64,000 bases of DNA from Pseudoxanthomonas sangjuensis (GTDB lineage: Bacteria > Pseudomonadota > Gammaproteobacteria > Xanthomonadales > Xanthomonadaceae), in NCBI RefSeq assembly GCF_010211755.1, contig NZ_PDWR01000013.1, positions 1 to 64,000 of the forward strand. Reading direction: 5' to 3'. The notes under the pieces are model-generated. The model was not told the origin of the DNA. It saw nothing but the letters and a program-made list of their open reading frames with translations, and searched no databases. Both the position numbers and the translations under genes were made by a program. Shown here one piece after another: positions 43,036 through 50,334 of this stretch (position 1 is the stretch's first letter; every line of letters starts with the position of its first letter).

Positions 43036-44148
43036 ATGAGCGAATTCATCCCCCCCGGCACCCGCTTCCACGCCCTGCCCTCGCCGTTCCCGATGAAGCG
43101 CGGCGGCGCGCTGCATGGCGCGCGCATCGCCTACGAGACCTGGGGCGACCTCAACGCCGCGCGCGACAACGCGGTCCTGATCGTCACCGGCCTGTCGCCG
43201 GATGCGCACGCGGCCAGCAACGCCGGCAACCCGGAGCCGGGCTGGTGGGAAGCGATGCTCGGCCCCGGCAAGGCCATCGACACCGACCGCTGGTTCGTCG
43301 TCTGCGTCAACTCGTTCGGCAGCTGCAAGGGTTCTACCGGCCCGGCATCGGTCAATCCGGCGACCGGCGACCTCTACCGCCTCGATTTCCCCGAACTGTC
43401 CGTCGAGGACGGCGCCGACGCCGCATTCGACGTGGTGCGCGGGCTCGGCATCGAGCGGCTCGCCTGCCTGGTCGGCAACTCGATGGGCGGAATGACCGCG
43501 CTGGCGCTGCTGCTGCGCCATCCCGGCGCGGCGCGCACCCACATCAACATCTCCGGCAGCGCGCAGGCGCTGCCGTTCTCGATCGCGATCCGCTCGCTGC
43601 AGCGCGAAGCGATCCGGCTCGACCCGAACTGGAACCACGGCGGCTACGACGACGCGACCTACCCGGAATCCGGCATGCGCATGGCGCGCAAGCTGGGCGT
43701 CATCACCTACCGTTCGGCGCTGGAATGGGACGGCCGCTTCGGCCGCGTGCGGCTCGAGTCCGACCGCCCCGACGAGGACCCTTTCGGCCTCGAATTCCAG
43801 GTGGAAAGCTACCTCGAGGGTCACGCGCGCCGCTTCGTGCGCCGCTTCGATCCGAACTGCTACCTGTACCTGAGCCGCTCGATGGACTGGTTCGACCTGG
43901 CCGAATACGGCGATGGCGACGTGCTGCGCGGCCTGGCCAGGATCCGCGTCGACAAGGCCGTGGCGATCGGCGCGCACACCGACATCCTGTTTCCGCTGCA
44001 GCAGCAGGAGCAGATCGCCGAAGGGCTGCGACTGGGCGGCGCCCAGGCGGACTTCGTGCCGCTGGATTCGCCGCAGGGCCACGACGCGTTCCTGGTCGAC
44101 ATTCCGCGCTTCAGCGCGGCCATCGGCGGCTTCCTGTCCGGTATCTAG
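43036..44148 (+). CDS. metX: MetX-family O-succinyltransferase (serine or homoserine)
   Basis: The 370-residue alpha/beta-hydrolase fold acyltransferase has its nucleophile in GNSMGG (S149), acid in GAHTDILFP and base in SPQGHDAFLVD. The conserved VNSFGSCKGSTGPASVNP fits MetX. In xanthomonads several MetX proteins have been shown to be serine O-succinyltransferases that feed cysteine synthesis, so the substrate is open. A TACACT -10 box ends 10 bp before ATG 43036, so the leader may be very short. A cysteine-dioxygenase-type gene follows on the same strand. Confidence 0.88.
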   Translation: MSEFIPPGTRFHALPSPFPMKRGGALHGARIAYETWGDLNAARDNAVLIVTGLSPDAHAASNAGNPEPGWWEAMLGPGKAIDTDRWFVVCVNSFGSCKGSTGPASVNPATGDLYRLDFPELSVEDGADAAFDVVRGLGIERLACLVGNSMGGMTALALLLRHPGAARTHINISGSAQALPFSIAIRSLQREAIRLDPNWNHGGYDDATYPESGMRMARKLGVITYRSALEWDGRFGRVRLESDRPDEDPFGLEFQVESYLEGHARRFVRRFDPNCYLYLSRSMDWFDLAEYGDGDVLRGLARIRVDKAVAIGAHTDILFPLQQQEQIAEGLRLGGAQADFVPLDSPQGHDAFLVDIPRFSAAIGGFLSGI

Positions 44149-44230
44149 CCGGCTGGCCGTTCGGCCGTTGAAAAGCCTTGGCCGGCCACCCGGCCGTTAA
44201 GAGGACATGACCGGCCGTTCGGTTGCCGAA
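44149..44230 (+). repeat. Short CGGCCGTT direct repeats downstream of metX
   Basis: At least three copies of the 8-mer CGGCCGTT, plus related forms (GGCCGTT), occur in about 80 bp between metX and the next gene. The 14-base CGGCCGTTGAAAAG at 44163-44176 and CGGTTGCCGAAAAG at 44219-44232 look like degenerate copies of one unit. No gene. Could be operator repeats or slippage-derived DNA. Confidence 0.45.
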
Positions 44231-44287
44231 AAGATTTCTTTTGCAACCTTTGGTTATGATGGGCTTTTCGCCATGCGAGGGACGGAC

Positions 44288-44884
44288 ATGCCGGGGCTCG
44301 ATTTTCCGGGACGCGACAGGCTGATCGCCGCGCTGGACGAGGCGGTCGCCCTCGGCGACGACCATGCCGTCACCGATGCGCTACGTCATTCGCTGTCGCA
44401 ACTGATCGCCGGCGCGGAGTTTGCGCTGCCGGATGCGCTGCTGCGGCCCATCGCCGACCATTACGCGCGCCGCGAGCTGTACACCAGCGCGGAACACGGC
44501 TACAGCGTGATCGCGATGACCTGGGGGCCGGGCCAGGGCACCCTGATCCACGACCACTCGGGCATGTGGTGCGTCGAGGGGGTTTGCCACGGGCGGCTGG
44601 AAATCACCCAGTACGAACTGGCCGAACAGGCGGGCGATCGCTACCGCTTCGTTCCCGCCGGCGCGATCGAGGCCGGCACGGGTTCCGCCGGCAGCCTGAT
44701 CCCGCCGCACGAATACCACACCATCCGCAACCCCTGTGCGCAGGACGCGGCGATATCGCTGCACGTGTACCAGCGGGCGATGGTCCGTTGCGGGGTATAC
44801 ACCACCGCGGAAGCCGTAGCCGGCGACGGCTGGCTGGCCCGCGAGGAACGCCTGCTGCGCACCGACCCCCTGCCCGCGGCCTGA
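44288..44884 (+). CDS. Cysteine dioxygenase-type cupin oxygenase
   Basis: This 198-residue iron-dependent cupin has the CDO-I signature PGQGTLIHDHSGMWCVEGVCHG, with two histidine iron ligands in HDH, and the third in PHEYHTIRN. It probably oxidises cysteine to cysteine sulfinate, or a related thiol such as 3-mercaptopropionate. ATG 44288 is chosen because GAGGGA lies 7 bases upstream; TATGAT at 44255-44260 is a candidate -10 box. It follows metX, which suggests linked sulfur amino-acid metabolism. Confidence 0.82.
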   Translation: MPGLDFPGRDRLIAALDEAVALGDDHAVTDALRHSLSQLIAGAEFALPDALLRPIADHYARRELYTSAEHGYSVIAMTWGPGQGTLIHDHSGMWCVEGVCHGRLEITQYELAEQAGDRYRFVPAGAIEAGTGSAGSLIPPHEYHTIRNPCAQDAAISLHVYQRAMVRCGVYTTAEAVAGDGWLAREERLLRTDPLPAA

Positions 44885-44909
44885 CGCGGCTGGCGGCACC
44901 AGCTATACT
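44881..44909 (+). promoter_or_regulatory. Promoter of tRNA-Leu
   Basis: CTGACG (44881-44886) and TATACT (44904-44909) with a 17-bp spacer form a good sigma-70 promoter, 11 bp before the tRNA. The -35 box overlaps the stop codon of the cysteine dioxygenase gene. Confidence 0.6.
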
Positions 44910-44919
44910 TCGCGTCCGC

Positions 44920-45005
44920 GCCGAAGTGGCGGAATGGTAGACGCAGCGGACTCAAAATCCGCCGCCCTTAAAAGCGTGTGGGTTCGAGTCCCACCTTCGG
45001 CACCA
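44920..45005 (+). tRNA. tRNA-Leu (anticodon CAA)
   Basis: The acceptor arms GCCGAAG (44920-44926) and CTTCGGC (44995-45001) pair. The anticodon stem GCGGA/TCCGC holds the loop CTCAAAA with anticodon CAA at 44953-44955. A long variable arm follows, as in class II tRNAs. TTCGAGTCC is the T-loop region. The discriminator is A and CCA is encoded (45003-45005). It reads UUG codons. Confidence 0.95.
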
Positions 45006-45059
45006 GCAAGACGAACCAGCGTGTTTTTCGTGGGTCGGAGTCGCCCCGGGAGCACCGCC

Positions 45060-46331
45060 ATGCGCGTCCTTCTGCTCGGTTCCGCTTTCCTCGCCCTGCT
45101 GCTCGCCGGCTGCCAGCGGCCTGCCGCTTCCGACGAAACCGCTGCGACGAGGGCCATCGCAACGCAGCCGTCGCCTGTCGCCAGGCGCCCCGTGCCCTCT
45201 CCTTCGCCTCCTTCCGTTGCGAAGGCCGCCCCGATCGGCCCGACGGCAGCCGGATCGCCGGTCAAGGCCCGGCCGCTGCCGCCACGGCGCGTGCCGGAAC
45301 CGCCATTCGTCGCGCACGAAGTCGCGCGGCTCAACTGGCCGTGGGCGATGGCCTTCCTGCCCGACGGCCGCCTGCTGGTGACCGAAAAGCCCGGCACGAT
45401 GCGGCTGGTGAACGTGACGACCGGCCAGGTCGGCACCATCGCCGGCGTGCCCGCCGTGACCTACGGCGGCCAGGGCGGTCTGGGTGACGTGATCCTGCAC
45501 CCGCTGCATGCCAGCAACCGGCGCATCTATTTCAGCTATGTCGAAAGCAGCGGGTCGGTGCATGGCGCGGTGGTGGCCAGTGCGCTGCTGACGCTGGATG
45601 CGGCTGGCGGCGGCAGCCTGTCGGACATCCGCCGCATCTGGGAACAGGTGCCCAAGGTCGACGGTCAGGGACATTTCAGCCACCGGCTCGCCTTCGATGC
45701 CGCGCGCAAGCTGTGGATCACTTCGGGCGACCGGCAGAAGTTCGACCCGGCACAGGACCTGGGCGTCAACCTGGGCAAGGTGGTGCGGCTGAACGAAGAC
45801 GGTTCGGTCCCTGCCGACAATCCCTACCACGCCATGGGCGGCGTCAGCGCGCAGATATGGACGCTCGGGCACCGCAACATGCTGGGCCTGGCGTTCGATG
45901 CGACCGGCCGGCTGTGGGTGCACGAAATGGGACCGGCCGGCGGCGACGAACTGAACCTGATCGTGCGCGGCGCCAATTACGGCTGGCCGGTCGTTTCCAA
46001 CGGCGACCATTACGACGGCACGCCGATCCCCGACCACGACACCCGCCCCGAATTCGAGGCGCCGAAGGCATGGTGGGACCCGGTGATCGCGCCGGCCGGC
46101 TTCATCATCTATTCCGGCGCACTGTTCCCGTGGTTCCGCGGCCATGGCTTCATCGGCGGGCTGGCTTCGCAGGCGCTGGTCGAGATCGAATTCTCCGGCA
46201 CCCAGGCGCGCGAATTACGCCGCTATCCGATGGGCCAGCGCATCCGTGAAGTCGAACAGGGCCCGGATGGCGCGATCTGGTTGCTGGCGGACGCCGCGGA
46301 TGCCCGGCTGCTGAAGCTGACGCCGCCGTGA
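45060..46331 (+). CDS. PQQ-type sugar dehydrogenase lipoprotein
   Basis: This 423-residue exported protein has the lipobox LLLAGC, then a Pro/Ala-rich linker (about 20-85) and a six-bladed beta-propeller of the soluble aldose sugar dehydrogenase (YliI/Asd) type. WPWAMAFLPDGRLLVTEKPG, GGQGGLGDVILHP, GHRNMLGLAFD, HEMGPAGGDELNLI and NYGWPVVSNG are family blocks. It probably oxidises aldose sugars with PQQ in the periplasm. GGGAG precedes ATG 45060, 55 bp after the tRNA. Confidence 0.9.
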   Translation: MRVLLLGSAFLALLLAGCQRPAASDETAATRAIATQPSPVARRPVPSPSPPSVAKAAPIGPTAAGSPVKARPLPPRRVPEPPFVAHEVARLNWPWAMAFLPDGRLLVTEKPGTMRLVNVTTGQVGTIAGVPAVTYGGQGGLGDVILHPLHASNRRIYFSYVESSGSVHGAVVASALLTLDAAGGGSLSDIRRIWEQVPKVDGQGHFSHRLAFDAARKLWITSGDRQKFDPAQDLGVNLGKVVRLNEDGSVPADNPYHAMGGVSAQIWTLGHRNMLGLAFDATGRLWVHEMGPAGGDELNLIVRGANYGWPVVSNGDHYDGTPIPDHDTRPEFEAPKAWWDPVIAPAGFIIYSGALFPWFRGHGFIGGLASQALVEIEFSGTQARELRRYPMGQRIREVEQGPDGAIWLLADAADARLLKLTPP

Positions 46332-46605
46332 TTTTCCACGCCGTCCAATCGCTTGCGCAGGAATCCTGCACGTGGCTTGCGAGCGATGCCGGCCATCCGC
46401 CTGATCGCGATGCGCCGCGGCACGGGCGCATGAAACAGAAGGCCCAGTCTCCCGGATGGTTCCGGTCGGCTGAGCCTTCTTTCGTCGGAGCGATTGCTTC
46501 GGCTTGTGCCGCCGCTTTTTCCCCGACGCATGCAACGCTACAGCGGCCTGCGTTAGCCGCGGGTAAAACGCCGCGACCGCTCGTCGGTTGGCCGCCGGAT
46601 TGCCT
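46332..46605. other. Noncoding gap of 274 bp
   Basis: No gene can be supported. The open frames here have atypical composition and no recognisable motif or ribosome site. I see no tRNA, terminator with T-run or repeat. Confidence 0.5.
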
Positions 46606-47073
46606 TCACCACGGCCACCAGCCCTTCCCCGTCAGCGCATAACGGTCGGCGGCGCGTTCGAACGGATTGCGCACGCTGACCCCGCCGCACAGCAGGTACA
46701 ACGGTAGGAACAGCGGGCCCAGCGCCATGTACTGGAAGACGTGCGCGCGCTCGTGGTCGCCGAGCTTGATTGGCGGATGCTCGAACAGCCCCGCCCGATG
46801 CTCGTAGGTCGCGCACGGCGAATCCAGCGTGTCGCCGGTGTGCAGGATGGCGTTGCCGAAGGTGATCGCCCCGCCCGGCCCCCATGGCCACTTGTGGAAG
46901 ACCAGCGCGCAGTCGCGGCGGCTGAAGTGCATGCGTGCGCCGAACGGCAGCCCGGCGAGGCCGGCAAGCAGGCCGATGGCGGTGTTCGGCGCGGCCCACA
47001 GCGCGCCCAGCAGCCGCGCGACGAACAGGTCGGCGCGGCTCCACGCGACGCGGGGTACCGCGCGTCGCCTCAA
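46606..47073 (-). CDS. Small membrane protein with HExxH motif
   Basis: This protein of about 155 residues is hydrophobic at both ends and has HERAH (an HExxH zinc motif) in LGDHERAHVFQYMALGPLFLPLYLLCGG. HFSRRDCALVFHKWPWG and TFGNAILHTGD are conserved-looking blocks. It resembles small uncharacterised proteins found next to PspC-type genes. The start is uncertain: TTG 47073 overlaps the PspC stop as TTGA, while GTG 47100 would overlap by 31 bp. It may be a protease-like or chaperone-like protein, but the function is unknown. Confidence 0.6.
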   Translation of the reverse strand: MRRRAVPRVAWSRADLFVARLLGALWAAPNTAIGLLAGLAGLPFGARMHFSRRDCALVFHKWPWGPGGAITFGNAILHTGDTLDSPCATYEHRAGLFEHPPIKLGDHERAHVFQYMALGPLFLPLYLLCGGVSVRNPFERAADRYALTGKGWWPW

Positions 47074-47276
47074 TCCGCCTCGTTCGGCATCAGCAGCCAC
47101 AGGATCAGGTAGACCAGGATGCCGGGGAACGCCGCCGAAGCGATCGACACGATCACGAAGACCACCCGCAGCAGCGTGGCGTTCCAGCCCAGGCGGTGCG
47201 CGATGCCGCCCATCACGCCCGCGATCATGCGGTCGTTGAGCGAGCGGGCGAAGGGTTTCGGGGGCTGTTGCGACAT
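47070..47276 (-). CDS. PspC-domain small membrane protein
   Basis: This 68-residue protein has the PspC domain RSLNDRMIAGVMGGIAHRLGWNATLLRVVFVIVS and one or two membrane helices. It is the short form seen in phage-shock and envelope-stress proteins. It is 85 bp downstream of the DUF5329 gene on the same strand and overlaps the HExxH gene. Stress sensing is a reasonable role, but unproven. Confidence 0.85.
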   Translation of the reverse strand: MSQQPPKPFARSLNDRMIAGVMGGIAHRLGWNATLLRVVFVIVSIASAAFPGILVYLILWLLMPNEAD

Positions 47277-47361
47277 TGCTGGATGTCTCCGGCGGACCTG
47301 GCCGCAGTCTAGGGCGTTTTCGCCGCGGGTGTTTGAATCAGGGTCGCAAAGCGCGCCGCGG

Positions 47362-47748
47362 TCACGAAGACCGTCGCACCGGCGGCGGGGAGGCGCGGAT
47401 TCCCTCCAGCTTCTCGCGGAACCACGGCCCGGCGTCCTGCGCCTCGCGCCCCGGGCAACGCACCCGGTAGGCGCGCCCGCTCATGCTGCTCCTGCTGGCG
47501 GCGAGCTCGATGAATCGCTCCGCGCTGTCCACCAGGTCGCGCTTGAGCAGGTAGTCGTACTTGCGCTGCAGGTGCCTGCGCGCCTCGGCGGCGCGATACC
47601 AGCTGCCATTGCGCTGGAATTCGCAACCCGACGCCGACAGCGCATCCATCAGCCCCGCGATCTCGCGCTGCGCCAGCGGCGACGGGGCGGCGGCGATCAG
47701 CGGCGCCGCGACCAGCGCCACGAGCCAAGCGGCCCTCGCCCCCGCCAT
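47362..47748 (-). CDS. DUF5329 secreted protein
   Basis: The 128-residue exported protein has a signal peptide (about 1-22). SGCEFQRNGSWYRAAEARRHLQRKYDYLLKRDLV and ASRSSMSGRAYRVRCPG match DUF5329; two cysteines in this fold are conserved. The start ATG 47748 overlaps the phaC stop by 1 bp (TGATG), so translation is likely coupled to phaC. Function unknown; it is the gene after phaC in the same operon. Confidence 0.8.
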   Translation of the reverse strand: MAGARAAWLVALVAAPLIAAAPSPLAQREIAGLMDALSASGCEFQRNGSWYRAAEARRHLQRKYDYLLKRDLVDSAERFIELAASRSSMSGRAYRVRCPGREAQDAGPWFREKLEGIRASPPPVRRSS

Positions 47749-48824
47749 CAGCGCGCCCGTGCCGCAAGCCAGTCGTGGATCGCGCCCGGCACCTCGCGCT
47801 GGGCGCGGCCGGACACGTAGATGCCGATGTGCCCGCCCCTGAAGCTCAGTTCGCTGTAGTCGTCCGTGCCGACCAGCTTCTTCAGCGCGCGCGACGCGTC
47901 CGGCGGCACCAGGTGGTCCTGTTCGGCGTAGATGTTCAGCACCGGCATGTCGACGAAACCCAGGTCCACCGCTTCGCCGTCGATCTCGATGCCGCCGTTG
48001 ACGAAGCCGTTGCCCTGGTAGAACTGCTTGATGAACTGGCGGAACGCCTCGCCGGCCAGGTCCGGGGAATCGAAGATCCACTGTTCCATGCGCAGGAAGT
48101 CCTCGACCGCATGTTCGTCGTCGAGGATGTCGATCAGGCCCACGTACTTCTGCAGGTTCAGCCGGAACGGCTTCAGCATCAGGTAGCTGGCGTTCATCAG
48201 GTCGGCCGGCACGTTGCCGAGCGTGTCGACGAACAGGTCGACGTCGAGGTCGCGGGTCCAGCACGACAGCATGTTGTCGCCGGTGTGGAAATCGACCGGC
48301 GTGACCATCGTGACCAGGTTCTTCACCTTCTCCGGGTGCAACGACGAGTAGCACAGCGAGAACGCGCCGCCCTGGCAGATGCCGAGCAGGTTGATCGCGT
48401 CGAGGCCGGAGCTTTCGCGCAGGTGGTCGACCGCACCGTCGATGAAGCGGTTGATGTAGTCGCCCAGTTCGAGGAAGCGGTCGGAACGGTCCGGGTAGCC
48501 CCAGTCGATCAGGTACACGTCCTCGCCGCGCGCCAGCAGGTTGCGCACCAGCGAGCGGTCGGACTGCAGGTCGACCATGTACGGGCGGTTGACCAGCGCA
48601 TAGACGATCAGCAGCGGGATCTTCGCGGTCGGCTTCGACTCGCCGACGAAGCGGTACAGCACGACCTTGCCGTCGCGCCAGACTTCCTGCTTCGCGGTCG
48701 CGCCGTAGTGCACGTCGTGCCCGGCCACTTCCGGCAGGGTCTTCAGCCCGGCGGCGAACTTGCGCTGCAGGGCCAGCGCCTCCTGCGCCAGTTCGTCGGG
48801 GGTGATGTGCAGCGGGCCGTTCAC
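47748..48824 (-). CDS. phaC: Class III polyhydroxyalkanoate synthase, PhaC subunit
   Basis: The 358-residue catalytic subunit joins 3-hydroxybutyryl-CoA units into polyester. The lipase-like box is GICQGG with C150; D303 (EQDHLVPP) and H332 (GGHIGIYVSG) complete the triad, each one position beyond the A. vinosum residues C149, D302 and H331. Length and the next-door phaE gene mark the class III (PhaEC) type. The start GTG 48824 overlaps the phaE stop as GTGA, with a GGGAGG site before it. DUF5329 follows directly. Confidence 0.95.
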   Translation of the reverse strand: MNGPLHITPDELAQEALALQRKFAAGLKTLPEVAGHDVHYGATAKQEVWRDGKVVLYRFVGESKPTAKIPLLIVYALVNRPYMVDLQSDRSLVRNLLARGEDVYLIDWGYPDRSDRFLELGDYINRFIDGAVDHLRESSGLDAINLLGICQGGAFSLCYSSLHPEKVKNLVTMVTPVDFHTGDNMLSCWTRDLDVDLFVDTLGNVPADLMNASYLMLKPFRLNLQKYVGLIDILDDEHAVEDFLRMEQWIFDSPDLAGEAFRQFIKQFYQGNGFVNGGIEIDGEAVDLGFVDMPVLNIYAEQDHLVPPDASRALKKLVGTDDYSELSFRGGHIGIYVSGRAQREVPGAIHDWLAARAR

Positions 48825-50257
48825 TTGCGGCCTCCCTTGCCGCCCGACTTCGGCTTGCCGGACAGCGGCGGCTCGATCGAGGCCATGCCGCGCGCAACCC
48901 AGTCCTTCATCGAAACGACCCTGGCGCTGGTTTTCGCCGCGGGGGCCGGCTTCGAGGCGGCGGGCTTCGTCGCGGCGGCTTTCTTCACGCTGGCCGGCCT
49001 GGCCTTCTTCGGCGCGGCAAGGTGCTTTTTCGCGGCCGGAGCCGGTTCCTTTGCCGCGACCTTCGTTGCGGTTGCAGCCTTCTTCGGCACGGGCGCGGCG
49101 ACGGGTCCGGTCGCCTCGACCTTGCTCGCCACACTGGCGCGGTTTGCCACCGCCTTCGGTTTCGGGGCTTTCTTGTCCGGCTTGCGCTTGGCCTTGCGCA
49201 CGGGTTTCGCGGCAGTCTTCGGCTTCGCCTTCGCCGCCGCTTTCGCCACGGGCTTCGCGGCAACGGGTTCGGCCACGACCGGCGCCGGCTGCGCCTTCGC
49301 GGCGACCGGCTGGCGCGGTTCGGCCTGCGCGCGCGCGGCCTTGCGCAGCGCGCGCTCCAGTTCGGCGATCTTGCGGTGCGCCGAATCGACCTCGGTGCGG
49401 GTCGGCAGGCCGAACAGGTTGCAGAACTGCTCGGCTTCCTTCTGCACCGCCGCGCGCAGGCGCATCTGCGAATTGGCCAGCGCGCCGATGGCGTGGCGGA
49501 ATTCCGTCGACAGCGCCGCCTCGGCGTAGGCTTCCTCGGCCGCGTCGATCCACAGGTCGAACAGCGCGCGCGCGCTGCCGATCTGCTTGCCGGGCGCATC
49601 GTGTTCGTCGAGCTTGCCCTCGAATGCCTCGAACGCTTTCTCGCCGATTTGCAGCAGCAGCGCGTTGTATTCGGCATTGCGCTGCCGGTAGTCCTGCACT
49701 GCGTCGGCGAACGCCTGCCAGCGCTCCTGGTGCTCGCGCGCGGGGCCGAACGCCGGCAGGTGGGGCGTGTGTTCGTGCCCGTACAGCCGTTCCGCGGCGT
49801 CCAGCCAGGGCTTGATCTGTTCGGCCCAGCCGTCCAGGCCATTGCCGCCCCAGCCCTTCATCGCGGCGAGGATGTCGGCGAAGGGGTTGGCCGCGTCGGC
49901 AGTCGCGCCGATCGCCTCGCGCCAGGCCTTGCCGATGTCGGCGGCGCTGTTGTCGGTGCCGGCGAATCGCGCGGCAACCTGCTGCATCTGCCCGTACCAG
50001 TCGCTGGCCTGTTGCTGGAAACGCTGCAACACGTCGTCGAGCGGACCGCGCCGGCCGTTGCCGCCCACCAGTTGCGACCACCACAGGATCGCCCGGCTCC
50101 AGTCGCTGTTGGCCCAGTCCGGCGAAGGCGGGCTTCCCGCACCGCCGCGCATCGCCTGGCCCCAGGCGTTCCAGTACTGCCGCGCCAGCGATTCGACATC
50201 GGCGCCGCTGCCGAAACCGCCAAGACCGCCGAAACCACCTGCTCCCGTGCCGAACAT
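48821..50257 (-). CDS. phaE: Class III PHA synthase subunit PhaE with Lys/Ala/Pro-rich tail
   Basis: This 478-residue protein starts with a Gly-rich leader, then a PhaE-type region (about 25-300) with QQQASDWYGQMQQVAARF and the C-terminal helical KIAELERALRKA. PhaE is usually about 350-370 residues; here a tail of about 140 residues (about 305-450) is made almost only of Lys, Ala, Pro and Val repeats (AAKP, KPKT). It is similar in composition to histone H1-like proteins and phasin tails. A short hydrophilic end with MKDWVARGM follows. PhaE activates PhaC. The phaC GTG overlaps its stop. Confidence 0.9.
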   Translation of the reverse strand: MFGTGAGGFGGLGGFGSGADVESLARQYWNAWGQAMRGGAGSPPSPDWANSDWSRAILWWSQLVGGNGRRGPLDDVLQRFQQQASDWYGQMQQVAARFAGTDNSAADIGKAWREAIGATADAANPFADILAAMKGWGGNGLDGWAEQIKPWLDAAERLYGHEHTPHLPAFGPAREHQERWQAFADAVQDYRQRNAEYNALLLQIGEKAFEAFEGKLDEHDAPGKQIGSARALFDLWIDAAEEAYAEAALSTEFRHAIGALANSQMRLRAAVQKEAEQFCNLFGLPTRTEVDSAHRKIAELERALRKAARAQAEPRQPVAAKAQPAPVVAEPVAAKPVAKAAAKAKPKTAAKPVRKAKRKPDKKAPKPKAVANRASVASKVEATGPVAAPVPKKAATATKVAAKEPAPAAKKHLAAPKKARPASVKKAAATKPAASKPAPAAKTSARVVSMKDWVARGMASIEPPLSGKPKSGGKGGRK

Positions 50258-50334
50258 GCCGCGCCTCCCGGATTACGGGGCGATGATAACGCGCCGGGCG
50301 ATCCCGGTCCGGCGAGCCGCGGAGCGCCGGCGTT

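Noticed and set aside
46328-46642. Short open frame after the sugar dehydrogenase gene
   Set aside because: No ribosome site, no motif, overlaps the neighbouring gene and has an unlikely composition.
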